From JBFYTX01 sp964442335 (GTDB lineage Bacteria; Chloroflexota; Dehalococcoidia; Dehalococcoidales; RBG-16-60-22), in contig CAYTZI010000053.1 of NCBI GenBank assembly GCA_964442335.1, positions 1 to 13,268 on the forward strand: a DNA stretch of 13,268 nt. The letters run 5' to 3'. Positions 6,809 to 13,268 of this stretch are shown one piece after another (the first letter of the stretch is position 1; each line of letters opens with the position of its first letter). The notes below the pieces were generated by a model that was given only the letters and a program-made list of their open reading frames with translations, was not told where the DNA came from and ran no database searches. A program made the position numbers and the translations under genes.

Positions 6809-6852
6809 AATAAAGAAGCACCCCTATCTAGAATCATCTGCGTTGAATTCAT
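6796..6852 (-). other. Possible 18-codon leader ORF overlapping the pilB start
   Basis: A short frame starts at an ATG at 6852, preceded by GAAAGGTAGATAAG, and ends at a TAA 10 nt inside pilB in another frame. Its peptide (beginning MNSTQMILDRG) resembles no PilB N-terminus. It could couple or limit pilB translation, since its ribosome site looks no worse than that of pilB. It may also be chance. Confidence 0.2.
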
Positions 6853-6974
6853 CTTATCTACCTTTCGTCCCATTTACAATAGCTATTTCGTCATAGGTAT
6901 TTAGAGGGATACAAACCTAAAATAAGTAAAAATCGGTAATAATCGCCCGGGGAACCAGTACTTTTTTATATTTT

Positions 6975-6993
6975 AGTATTATGTTAAAATACT
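6975..6993 (+). promoter_or_regulatory. AT-rich inverted repeat, possible xerD promoter and dif-like half-site
   Basis: Arms AGTATT (6975-6980) and AATACT (6988-6993) flank ATGTTAA. TAAAAT (6985-6990) matches the -10 consensus at five of six positions, but no good -35 box lies 16-18 bp upstream, where there is only a T run. The 12 bases TATTATGTTAAA (6977-6988) equal part of the E. coli dif site, including most of its XerD arm. The site lies 43 bp before the xerD-like start. It may be a promoter, an operator or a Xer-binding sequence. Confidence 0.3.
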
Positions 6994-7035
6994 GTTGGAA
7001 GCACATCTCGGGAGGAATTCTAACCGGGGAGAGAC

Positions 7036-7938
7036 ATGATGAAAGAGCCTATCGACAATTTCCTTAACTATCTATCCGTGGAAAAGGGGTATTCCGAGCA
7101 TACCATAGCCGCCTACCGCAATGACCTGACCGGGCTTACCGAATTCGCGAAAAAGCAGGGTATTTCTTCGTGGCCGGGTTTTACGCGGCAGAGCATGCTG
7201 GCCTACCTGCTCGAGCTTAAAGAGAGGGGCTATGTGGCGACGACCATGGCCCGCAAGGTTGCCGCCGCGCGCTCCTTTTTTGGTTTCCTGGTCGCGGAAG
7301 GCGTTATCAGGACCGACCCCACCGAAAATATGAGCTCGCCGAGCGTAGGGAAAGCCCTGCCCAAACCAATCCCCATTAACCAGGTCCGCCTTTTGCTGGA
7401 GCAGCCCGCCAAGCTTTCCACGCCGGAAGCTAAAAGGGACAGGGTAATGCTCGAGCTTCTGTACGCCAGCGGCATGAGGATAAGCGAGCTTGTGGCCCTT
7501 AACCTCGGCGACGTCAACACCGAGGGCGAATACTTCGTGCGGTGTTTCGGCAAGGGACGTAAAGAGCGCATTATCCCTCTATACGAGCAGATAGCCCTCG
7601 GGGTTAAAAAGTACACCGCGGAAGACCGCCCCAAGCTGGCGCACGGCAAAAAGGAGTCCGCCCTTTTCCTCAACGCCCGCGGCGAGCGCCTCACGCGCCA
7701 GGGGTTCTGGCAGAAGCTAAAGGAGTACGTTAAGGACGCCGGGCTTAATTCCCATATCAGCCCGCACACGCTGCGGCACAGCTTCGCCACGCACATGCTG
7801 AGCGGCGGGGCAGACCTGAGGTCGGTGCAGGAGCTGCTCGGGCACGCCAATATCTCCACCACACAGGTCTATACCCACCTGACCACCGAGCACGTCCGCC
7901 GCACCTATGATAAGTCCCATCCCAGGGCGAAAAACTAA
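7036..7938 (+). CDS. xerD: Tyrosine recombinase XerD-like
   Basis: This is a site-specific recombinase of the XerC/XerD family, which resolves chromosome dimers at dif through a DNA-3'-phosphotyrosine intermediate. All catalytic residues are present: R148 (GMRISEL), K173 (GKGRKER), H244 and R247 (HTLRHSF), H270 (LGHANIS) and Y279 (TTQVYTHL). Their positions are almost the same as in E. coli XerD. The N-terminal SAM-like DNA-binding domain (about 1-105) includes YSEHTIAAYRNDL. The length (300) is typical of a housekeeping Xer protein and not of a phage integrase. GGGGAGAG precedes two consecutive ATGs (7036 and 7039); either may be used. It leads a plus-strand cluster. XerC or a single XerH/XerS-type enzyme cannot be excluded from this window alone. 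Confidence 0.88.
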   Translation: MMKEPIDNFLNYLSVEKGYSEHTIAAYRNDLTGLTEFAKKQGISSWPGFTRQSMLAYLLELKERGYVATTMARKVAAARSFFGFLVAEGVIRTDPTENMSSPSVGKALPKPIPINQVRLLLEQPAKLSTPEAKRDRVMLELLYASGMRISELVALNLGDVNTEGEYFVRCFGKGRKERIIPLYEQIALGVKKYTAEDRPKLAHGKKESALFLNARGERLTRQGFWQKLKEYVKDAGLNSHISPHTLRHSFATHMLSGGADLRSVQELLGHANISTTQVYTHLTTEHVRRTYDKSHPRAKN

Positions 7939-7954
7939 TACCGGGAGGCTGACC

Positions 7955-8257
7955 ATGCCCAAATCTCGGCACGGCAAAGGTAAACACTATCGTTACAGCA
8001 AAAAAAGCAAGTCCCTGCGCCGTCAGGCGGCCGGTACCGCACCAGCCACGCCCGCTTCACCCGTTGCGGCGGCCAGCGTAAGCCCCGCTGCCAAACCTGT
8101 TACGGCGGCGGCTGCTCCCCAGCCCAAGGTTACCAAGGTCCAGGCCAGGACCGCAGAAAATCCGTACCCCTTCATTACCAGTGAACTAAAGAGAATCGGT
8201 ATACTGACGGGCATTATACTCGTCATACTCGTTATTCTGTCTCTCGTATTAAAATAG
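7955..8257 (+). CDS. Small basic, tail-anchored membrane protein of unknown function
   Basis: I do not recognise a named family. The 100 residues fall into three parts: a strongly basic start (KSRHGKGKHYRYSKKSKSLRR, in part, about 3-23), an Ala/Pro/Val-rich linker (about 24-66), and a C-terminal hydrophobic helix (about 81-99) ending with a single Lys. This predicts a protein fixed in the inner membrane by its tail, with a basic N-terminus in the cytoplasm that could touch nucleic acid or phospholipid. The ATG at 7955 has GGGAGG 6 nt upstream and follows the xerD stop by 16 nt. A longer frame from 7907 would overlap xerD and lacks a comparable ribosome site. The close spacing on both sides suggests co-transcription with xerD and pcm. 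Confidence 0.75.
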   Translation: MPKSRHGKGKHYRYSKKSKSLRRQAAGTAPATPASPVAAASVSPAAKPVTAAAAPQPKVTKVQARTAENPYPFITSELKRIGILTGIILVILVILSLVLK

Positions 8258-8272
8258 ATATTGCTTACAGCC

Positions 8273-8911
8273 ATGATTGACTATCAAGCGGCAAGAGCCA
8301 GCCTTATCGGGAACCTGAGCCGCGAGATTCGAGACCGGCGGGTGCTGGAGGCGATGTCCCGCGTCCCCAGGGAGAAATTCGTTCCGCCGGACATGCGCTC
8401 CCGCGCCTATGAAGACCGCCCCCTGCCGATAGGATGGGAGCAGACCATCTCCCAGCCTTATATCATCGCCCTCATGACGGAGGCCCTCGAGCTTACGGGA
8501 AGGGAAAAGGTTCTGGAGGTCGGCACCGGCAGCGGCTACCAGACCGCCATCCTCGCCGAGCTGGCCGGCAGTCTGGTGTCCGTGGAGCGCGTGCCCGCCC
8601 TGGCGGAGTCCGCCCGCCTGGCTCTGGACGGCCTGGGCTACTATAATATAGAGATACACCTGGCCGAAGAGACCCTGGGCTGGAAGCAGGGAGCCCCTTA
8701 CGACGCCATCATGGTCACGGCCGGCGCGCCGGCAGTCCCGGACGACCTCCTCAATCAGCTTGCCCGGGGCGGCCGCATGGTGATTCCGGTAGGCTCCCGC
8801 TATATGCAGGAGCTGTGCAAAATAACCCGGCTGCCGGAAGGGGACACCATCCATAAACTGGGTGGCTGCCGTTTTGTCTCCCTCATCGGCAAAAACGCCT
8901 GGAAAAATTAG
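8273..8911 (+). CDS. pcm: Protein-L-isoaspartate O-methyltransferase
   Basis: This cytoplasmic enzyme transfers a methyl group from S-adenosylmethionine to isoaspartyl residues in damaged proteins, starting their repair. The 212 residues carry the family signatures: RVLEAMSRVPREKFVP (23-38), AYEDRPLPIG (45-54), QTISQPYI (57-64) with the conserved Ser, the SAM-binding EVGTGSGYQTA (82-92), VERV (104-107), APYDAIMVTA (141-150) and the C-terminal GGRMVIPVG (166-174). The length is typical. I chose the ATG at 8273; a TTG at 8261 in the same frame would add four residues. Neither has a clear ribosome site, so translation may depend on the upstream gene, which ends 15 nt before. Confidence 0.93.
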   Translation: MIDYQAARASLIGNLSREIRDRRVLEAMSRVPREKFVPPDMRSRAYEDRPLPIGWEQTISQPYIIALMTEALELTGREKVLEVGTGSGYQTAILAELAGSLVSVERVPALAESARLALDGLGYYNIEIHLAEETLGWKQGAPYDAIMVTAGAPAVPDDLLNQLARGGRMVIPVGSRYMQELCKITRLPEGDTIHKLGGCRFVSLIGKNAWKN

Positions 8912-8936
8912 TCCTTCTCAAACGGAGGGAAAACCA

Positions 8937-9518
8937 ATGGATGTTTTTGAGGCCATAAAAAACAGGAGGAGCATACGGCGTTATACAACCGACCCCGTAG
9001 ACGATGATAAAATCGAGGCCATGCTCGAGGCGGGGCGCTGGGCGCCGTCCTGGTCCAATACCCAGTGCTGGCGGTTCGCCGTCGTGCGCGACGCCTCGAT
9101 AAAGAACGAGCTGGCCGCCGCGCTAAAGCCGATAAAGCTCCCCGATAGAGAAATCCCCAATCCCGCCACCGGCGCTTTTACCACGGTTCCGGTGGTAATC
9201 GTCGTCTGCGCGGAAACGGGAAAGTCCGGCTACGGACAGGGGGCCGTCCGCGAGCCGGATACCGATAAAGGCGACTGGTTCATGTTCGATGCCGCCCTGG
9301 CGGTGGAGAACATGACGCTGGCGGCCCATGCCCTGGGGCTGGGCACGGTAATCATCGGGGCTTTCGACGCCCCCCGCGTGGAAAAAGCCCTGGCTATGCC
9401 AGCCGGCTATCGCGCCGTCGCCATGTTACCGGTCGGCGTTCCCGCCCAGCCGGGCAGAGTCCCCCCGCGCAAAGAGCTCTCCGAGCTCGTCATCCGGGAT
9501 AAATGGAGCAAGGAGTGA
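8937..9518 (+). CDS. Nitroreductase-family FMN oxidoreductase
   Basis: The 193 residues have the nitroreductase fold pattern: an FMN-binding N-terminal RRSIRRY (10-16), PSWSNTQCWRF (37-47), a central helix ALAVENMTLAAHALGLGT (120-137) with GAF following, and a C-terminal LPVGVPAQ (164-171) with PRKEL (177-181). Such enzymes are usually dimeric and reduce nitroaromatics, quinones or enones with NAD(P)H; the natural substrate cannot be told from sequence. The ATG at 8937 has CGGAGGG upstream and begins the canonical MDVFEAIKNRRSIRRY. An in-frame ATG at 8862 lies inside pcm and is not needed. The gene follows pcm by 25 nt and appears to end the cluster. Confidence 0.88.
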   Translation: MDVFEAIKNRRSIRRYTTDPVDDDKIEAMLEAGRWAPSWSNTQCWRFAVVRDASIKNELAAALKPIKLPDREIPNPATGAFTTVPVVIVVCAETGKSGYGQGAVREPDTDKGDWFMFDAALAVENMTLAAHALGLGTVIIGAFDAPRVEKALAMPAGYRAVAMLPVGVPAQPGRVPPRKELSELVIRDKWSKE

Positions 9519-9836
9519 TTTAGTTCTCCCCCTTGTTTTCCTTATACAAGAGGGATATCAATGACCGGTGGGGGCGTTAAAGAGGGACGAAGGGCGAACA
9601 AAAATCCCTCTTAATCTCCCCTTGCTAAGGGGAGAAGCCATCCTCGAACCCCATTTCTCGCCTCCCCTGATAAGTATAATTCTCAAGGGGGCGTTTGAGA
9701 GGGGCTTCGCCCCTCTTTCTTTTTCCCCCTTTCAAACTACAGAAAAATCAATAGTATACGATAAAACTGTTTGAGAGGGGGACAAAGGGGGTGAGTATGC
9801 TAATCAACCGCGAACAAGCAGTCCCCCTCTCCAAGG
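9519..9836. repeat. Repeat-rich spacer between the nitroreductase and EF-G genes
   Basis: No gene is seen here. The spacer holds several short inverted repeats: CTTGT/ACAAG (9532-9536, 9546-9550), a strong hairpin with arms TCTCCCCTT and AAGGGGAGA around GCT (9615-9635), and the terminator-like hairpin listed separately. At 9774-9795, GAGAGGGGGACAAAGGGGGTG is close to the inverse of CCTCACCCCCTGGCCCTCTC near 171. The spacer therefore contains the same repeat family as 170-475. Confidence 0.5.
9698..9724 (+). terminator. Terminator-like hairpin after the nitroreductase gene
   Basis: Perfect 8-bp arms AGAGGGGC (9698-9705) and GCCCCTCT (9709-9716) enclose TTC, followed by TTCTTTTT. This is a textbook intrinsic terminator shape for plus-strand transcription from the xerD-nitroreductase cluster, although it lies about 180 nt after the last stop. 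It also belongs to the local repeat family (compare 219-240), so it may serve both roles. Confidence 0.5.
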
Positions 9837-9866
9837 TTGCCGTATCCCGCCCACGGCGCGTATAAT
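9837..9866 (+). promoter_or_regulatory. Sigma-70-type promoter of the EF-G gene
   Basis: A -35 box TTGCCG (9837-9842) and a perfect -10 box TATAAT (9861-9866) are 18 bp apart. They lie 34 bp before the EF-G start, so the predicted leader is about 27 nt. The ribosome site AGGTGA (9890-9895) follows. This is the clearest promoter in the window and shows that the EF-G gene is transcribed on its own. Confidence 0.7.
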
Positions 9867-9899
9867 ATTACTCGGAAAATATAGAGAGCAGGTGATTTC

Positions 9900-11969
9900 A
9901 TGCCTAATTATGGACTGGACAATATCCGCAATACCGTCTTACTTTCGCACGGGGGTGCCGGCAAGACATCCATAGCGGAAGCCATGCTGTTCAACACCGG
10001 GGACATCAACCGGCTGGGCAAGGTTGACGACGGCTCAACCACCTCCGACTATGACCCCGACGAGATAAAGCGGAAAATAAGCATCAACATTTCCCTGCTG
10101 CCCTGCGAGTGGCGGGAAAACAAGATAAACGTTATCGACGCCCCCGGTTACATGGACTTCGTCGGCGAGGTCAGGGCCGCCATGCGCGTCAGCGAGAGCG
10201 CGGTCATCGTCCTGGATGCCACGTCCGGGGTGGAAGTCGGCACAGAGATGGTCTGGGACTATTGCGAGCAGGCGAAGCTACCGCGACTGGTCTTTATCAA
10301 CAAGATGGACCGCGAAAACGCCGACTTCGCCAGGGTGGTGGGCGAAATAAAAGCGAAGCTGGGAGCAAGGTGCATACCGCTCCAGCTCGCCATCGGCGCC
10401 CATACCAGCTTTCAGGGAGTGGTCAACCTCCTTACGATGAAGGCTTACACCGGCGCCGGCGCTCAGATGAAAGAGTCCGACATACCGGCGGAACTTAAAG
10501 CCCAGGCGGACTCTTACCGCGAGAAGCTCGTGGAAGCCATCGCCGAGGTCGACGACGCCCTAATCGAGAAATACCTGGGCGGCGAGACCATCGCCCCTGA
10601 CGTGCTGGCCAGTACGTTGCGGCAGGCGGTGCTCGACGGGCGCATCGTGCCGGTCCTGGCCGGCTCGGGCATGCAGAATATCGGCGTTAACAGACTGATG
10701 GACGCCATCATCGATTACCTGCCAAAGCCGAAAGAGGGCAAGGTAAAAATCATTGGCGGCGCCGAAGCGGAGCCTGAAGAGGACGCCCCGCTGGCCGCTC
10801 TCGTCTTTAAGACCACCGCCGACCCCTATGTCGGCAAGCTTACCTATTTCAGAGTTTATAACGGCGCTATCAGCAGCAACTCACAGGTCCTCAACGCCAG
10901 CCAGAACGCCCCGGAGCGCATCGGGCAGCTTTTCATGATGCGCGGCAAGAACCAGGAGCCGGTGCCGCAGGTCCGGGCGGGGGATATCGGCGCGGTGGCA
11001 AAACTGAATGTCACCGCCACCGGGGACACGCTCTGCGCCGCTGATAAACCAATTAAACTGGAACCCGTTACTTTCCCCGCCCCCATATTCCGCCAGGCCG
11101 TCTATCCCAAGACCAAGACGGACGTGGACAAGATGGGGACGGCCCTATCGCGACTAACAGAAGAGGACCTCACGCTTAAAGTGCACCGCGAGCTGGGCAC
11201 CGGCGAGACCATCCTCTCCGGCATGGGGGACACCCACCTTGCCGTCGCCGCGGATAAGATGCAGCGCAAGTTCGGCGTCAATGTGGAGCTCTCCATTCCC
11301 AAGGTGCCCTACCGCGAGACCATCACCACTAACTGCCAGGCGGAGTACAAACATAAGAAGCAGTCCGGCGGTCACGGCCAGTACGGCCACGTGCTGCTGG
11401 AGTTCGAGCCATTGCCGGAGCGTGGCGAAAATGAGTTCGCCGAGAGGGTGGTCGGCGGCTCGGTGCCGAAGAACTATATCCCGGCGGTGGAAAAGGGCGT
11501 CGTGGAAGCGTACCAGGAAGGCGGTCTTGCCGGCTATCCGGTCGTGGGGGTGAAAACGACCCTTTACGACGGCAGCTTCCACCCGGTCGATTCATCGGAA
11601 ATATGCTTCAAAATCGCCGGGTCGCAGGCATTTAAAAAGGGCATGACCGAGGGCCGGCCGATTCTCCTCGAGCCCATCATGAACCTCAAGGTGACCGTCC
11701 CCAACGACCTCACCGGTGATATCATCGGCGACCTCAATACTAAACGCGCCCGGGTCATGGGCATGAACCCGGAGGGCGATGTCAACGTCATCGAGGCGCA
11801 GGTGCCCCTGGCGGAAGTCCAGCGCTATTCCATCGACCTGAAATCGATGACGCAGGGCCGGGCGACCTATACCATGGAGTTCGACCACTACGAAGAGGTG
11901 CCCGCGCAGATAACCCAGAAGATAATCGTCCAGAGGCAGGCGGAGAAGGCAGAAAAAGCCGCGAAATAG
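9900..11969 (+). CDS. fusA: EF-G-type translational GTPase, divergent (EF-G-2-like) subgroup
   Basis: EF-G catalyses ribosome translocation in the cytoplasm. The 689 residues cover all five EF-G domains: G1 GGAGKTS (18-24), G3 DAPGY (80-84), G4 NKMD (134-137) and a G5-like GSG (255-257) in the GTPase domain, domain II from about 295, domain IV with GGHGQYG (490-496) and HPVDSSE (561-567), and domain V to about 665. Two features set it apart from canonical EF-G: switch II reads DAPGY where DxPGH carries the catalytic His, and switch I reads KRKISI instead of RGITI. These are typical of the EF-G-like paralogue group known as EF-G-2. The gene stands alone with its own promoter, away from rpsL, rpsG and tuf, which fits a paralogue. 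It may still be the only EF-G of the genome. Tet(M)-type ribosome protection is unlikely. Confidence 0.88.
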   Translation: MPNYGLDNIRNTVLLSHGGAGKTSIAEAMLFNTGDINRLGKVDDGSTTSDYDPDEIKRKISINISLLPCEWRENKINVIDAPGYMDFVGEVRAAMRVSESAVIVLDATSGVEVGTEMVWDYCEQAKLPRLVFINKMDRENADFARVVGEIKAKLGARCIPLQLAIGAHTSFQGVVNLLTMKAYTGAGAQMKESDIPAELKAQADSYREKLVEAIAEVDDALIEKYLGGETIAPDVLASTLRQAVLDGRIVPVLAGSGMQNIGVNRLMDAIIDYLPKPKEGKVKIIGGAEAEPEEDAPLAALVFKTTADPYVGKLTYFRVYNGAISSNSQVLNASQNAPERIGQLFMMRGKNQEPVPQVRAGDIGAVAKLNVTATGDTLCAADKPIKLEPVTFPAPIFRQAVYPKTKTDVDKMGTALSRLTEEDLTLKVHRELGTGETILSGMGDTHLAVAADKMQRKFGVNVELSIPKVPYRETITTNCQAEYKHKKQSGGHGQYGHVLLEFEPLPERGENEFAERVVGGSVPKNYIPAVEKGVVEAYQEGGLAGYPVVGVKTTLYDGSFHPVDSSEICFKIAGSQAFKKGMTEGRPILLEPIMNLKVTVPNDLTGDIIGDLNTKRARVMGMNPEGDVNVIEAQVPLAEVQRYSIDLKSMTQGRATYTMEFDHYEEVPAQITQKIIVQRQAEKAEKAAK

Positions 11970-11985
11970 CGTTTAGCGATCAGAT

Positions 11986-12012
11986 ATAAGCTATAAGCTG
12001 TAAGCTGTAAGC
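11986..12012. repeat. 7-bp tandem repeat (ATAAGCT/GTAAGCT), left block
   Basis: Four head-to-tail units, ATAAGCT, ATAAGCT, GTAAGCT and GTAAGC, begin 17 bp after the EF-G stop. The same unit returns at 12088-12101 after an interruption of 75 bp. Confidence 0.8.
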
Positions 12013-12026
12013 GGGGGTTAACAGAC

Positions 12027-12084
12027 TGGTAAGTAACTGATGGCACGAGGGCGGCCGGGTGGGATTAGATAAGATAGAATAAAA
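12027..12084 (+). repeat. Copy 2 of the ~58-bp dispersed repeat
   Basis: This is the partner of 491-549, in the same orientation, with 49 identical columns of 59 by hand. It sits between two blocks of the 7-bp tandem repeat, 14 bp from the left block and 3 bp from the right one. Confidence 0.65.
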
Positions 12085-12087
12085 GCC

Positions 12088-12101
12088 GTAAGCTGTAAGC
12101 T
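12088..12101. repeat. 7-bp tandem repeat (GTAAGCT), right block
   Basis: Two GTAAGCT units are followed by ATAATTT, a decayed third. Together with the left block they flank the second copy of the ~58-bp repeat, and the sequence GTAAGCTGTAAGC occurs directly repeated on both sides. Confidence 0.7.
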
Positions 12102-12143
12102 ATAATTTGATGGATAACGGCCCTGGCCGGCAGTATTTTTTGA

Positions 12144-13043
12144 TTACTGCGCCCTTACTTCCTGCTTCATGAAAACGATATAGCTGACGGCGAAGCAGAT
12201 AGCGCTAAGGCTTACCAGCCCCACCATATACGGCCAGACGACCAGCAGGCTCTGCCCCAGGCTCAGCGGATTGGGCACCATGTAGGCGGCCTGGGCCGTG
12301 GTTATCGTCCCCAGGGTCCTCACCGTGGGGTACAGCATCGCCGAAGACGCCTGCCCGAATATCCAGTTCGGCGAAAAGTTCAGTATACTCTGGAACGTCT
12401 CGACGCTTCCGGCCATGGACCTGGCGATGAGGTATATCCCGAAGCTGAAGAACAGCCAGAGGACCATGGAAAATATAATCGAGGTGGCCAGGTTGCGGAA
12501 GACGACTGAAAAAAGCATGGCCAGCGCTATCCAGAAAGAGCCGAATATCAATATATCTATGAAATAGATGAACAGCCTCACGATTTCTTCGGCGGAGGGC
12601 GGCACGCCTATCATCCTGAGTCCGTAGCCGCCGATGATCAGTACGCTCGTCGCCATCATTACGCCCAGGACGATAAGGCTCGCCAGAAACTTGGCGTTGA
12701 TGACGCTGTCGCGGTAGACGGGCTGGGACATTATCCGGCTTAACGTGCCGGTGGTGCGCTCTTTGTTGATGGCGTCAAAGCCCAGTAGAGTACCCACCAG
12801 CGGCACGAAAGCCAGCGGGATGAAATTGATGTAATTGAAGAAAAACGCGAACTCGTTTTCCAGCCCCAGCGGCTCGGTGGTGTATAGCCGCAGGAAAACA
12901 AAACCCTCGCTGCCGGAGCCGCGGATCCCCTCGTGGGCCGAATACAGCGCCAGGGCGCTGAGTCCCAGCACCAGCAGGAACATGATGATAAACCTCATGC
13001 TGTTGAAGTTGTCCGCCAGCTCTTTGCGTATTATCGCCAGCAT
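12144..13043 (-). CDS. ABC-2-type transporter permease
   Basis: This 299-residue membrane protein has about six hydrophobic segments (near 17-36, 72-92, 118-138, 159-180, 186-207 and 268-292). After the second segment comes the ABC-2 signature region DAINKERTTGTLSRIMSQPV (90-109) and a short stretch ending NAKFL, the typical ERxxGTLxxLLSxP...GK pattern of ABC-2 exporters. It would form the membrane channel of an exporter together with the ATPase encoded just upstream; the start overlaps that gene's stop as TAATG. The substrate cannot be inferred; NosY- and NatB-like exporters share this layout. The gene converges with the EF-G gene, and the 174-bp gap between them holds the repeats listed above. 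Confidence 0.88.
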   Translation of the reverse strand: MLAIIRKELADNFNSMRFIIMFLLVLGLSALALYSAHEGIRGSGSEGFVFLRLYTTEPLGLENEFAFFFNYINFIPLAFVPLVGTLLGFDAINKERTTGTLSRIMSQPVYRDSVINAKFLASLIVLGVMMATSVLIIGGYGLRMIGVPPSAEEIVRLFIYFIDILIFGSFWIALAMLFSVVFRNLATSIIFSMVLWLFFSFGIYLIARSMAGSVETFQSILNFSPNWIFGQASSAMLYPTVRTLGTITTAQAAYMVPNPLSLGQSLLVVWPYMVGLVSLSAICFAVSYIVFMKQEVRAQ

Positions 13044-13267
13044 TATGTCTGCCCCGCCTCTTCCTTGAAATACCTCATGTAAATATCGTCCAGGGAGAAC
13101 TCGTGCACCTTCATCTGCACCAGCAGCGCGCCGCTGTCTATCACCGCCCGCGATATCTGCGACCGCAGGTCAGCGCCCGTGCTGATTTTCAGTACCGCCC
13201 CTTCTGCCTCGACTCTTTCCACGCCGGGTATATTTTTAATGATGTCCGGCAGCTCCGCTTTCGGCTC
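13043..13267 (-). CDS. C-terminal end of an ABC transporter ATPase (partial)
   Basis: The frame runs in from beyond the right edge and gives 74 codons before TAA. The peptide contains IPGVERVEAEG, LKISTGADLR and VHEFSLDDIYMRYFKEE. A small alpha/beta domain ending in SLDDIYMRYF is what follows the nucleotide-binding domain in many ATPases paired with ABC-2 permeases (compare SLEDIFL endings). The Walker motifs lie outside the window, so the call rests on this tail and on the TAATG coupling with the permease. Confidence 0.75.
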   Translation of the reverse strand, partial: EPKAELPDIIKNIPGVERVEAEGAVLKISTGADLRSQISRAVIDSGALLVQMKVHEFSLDDIYMRYFKEEAGQT

Positions 13268-13268
13268 G

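Noticed and set aside
6962..6989. Complete dif recombination site upstream of xerD
   Set aside because: Only the XerD-side arm matches. The bases where the XerC arm should be are a T/A run with no likeness to the CATAA half.
7036..7938. Phage or genomic-island integrase
   Set aside because: Length, catalytic spacing and lack of an adjacent tRNA or other mobile genes fit a housekeeping Xer recombinase better.
9900..11969. Tet(M)/Tet(O)-type ribosome protection protein
   Set aside because: The protein has the EF-G-2-like switch II DAPGY and an EF-G-like domain IV tip (GGHGQYG, HPVDSSE), and lacks the resistance-gene context.
11986..12101. CRISPR-like array from the repeated GTAAGCT units
   Set aside because: Units are 7 bp, directly adjacent and without regular spacers, and no cas gene is nearby.
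12118..12141. Terminator of the EF-G gene (CGGCC/GGCCG followed by a T run)
   Set aside because: The loop would be only 2 nt and the T run starts several bases after the stem, so it is too weak to annotate, although its place between convergent genes is suitable.

Overview
The window looks like a moderately GC-rich bacterial chromosome segment, broken up by T-rich and repeat-rich intergenic DNA. The gene content and style suggest Chloroflexota, perhaps a Dehalococcoidia-like lineage: a compact type IV pilus operon with a PilM-PilN fusion, a divergent EF-G, and a small basic tail-anchored protein beside xerD. This assignment is an impression from sequence alone and is not proven.

Layout. Positions 1-896 hold no convincing gene. 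They start with a T-rich stretch and continue as a mosaic of short hairpin-forming dispersed repeats, ending in a likely terminator for the pilus operon. Positions 897-6808 (minus strand) form a tight operon read pilB, pilC, pilO-like, pilM-pilN fusion, pilT. Junctions are an 11-nt gap, a 25-nt gap, a TAATG overlap and a 3-nt gap. It encodes the extension ATPase, the inner-membrane platform, the alignment-complex proteins and the retraction ATPase. No pilin or prepilin peptidase gene is present here. A divergent intergenic region (6809-7035) separates it from a plus-strand cluster: xerD-like recombinase, a 100-aa tail-anchored protein of unknown function, L-isoaspartyl methyltransferase (pcm) and a nitroreductase. 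A 381-bp repeat-containing spacer with a terminator-like hairpin precedes a clear promoter and an EF-G-type GTPase whose switch II motif has Tyr where canonical EF-G has His. A spacer with 7-bp tandem repeats and a second copy of a roughly 58-bp repeat first seen at 491-549 follows. The right end is a minus-strand ABC-2 export pair: a complete permease and the C-terminal 74 codons of the gene upstream of it, presumably the ATPase.

The most noteworthy points are the GspL-like PilM-PilN fusion with a degenerate nucleotide-binding face, the EF-G with DAPGY instead of DxPGH, a diverged dispersed repeat with copies more than 11 kb apart, a dif-like XerD half-site directly upstream of the xerD-like gene, and the small conserved-looking protein between xerD and pcm. 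I see no CRISPR array, tRNA, rRNA, transposase or clearly new multi-gene system.
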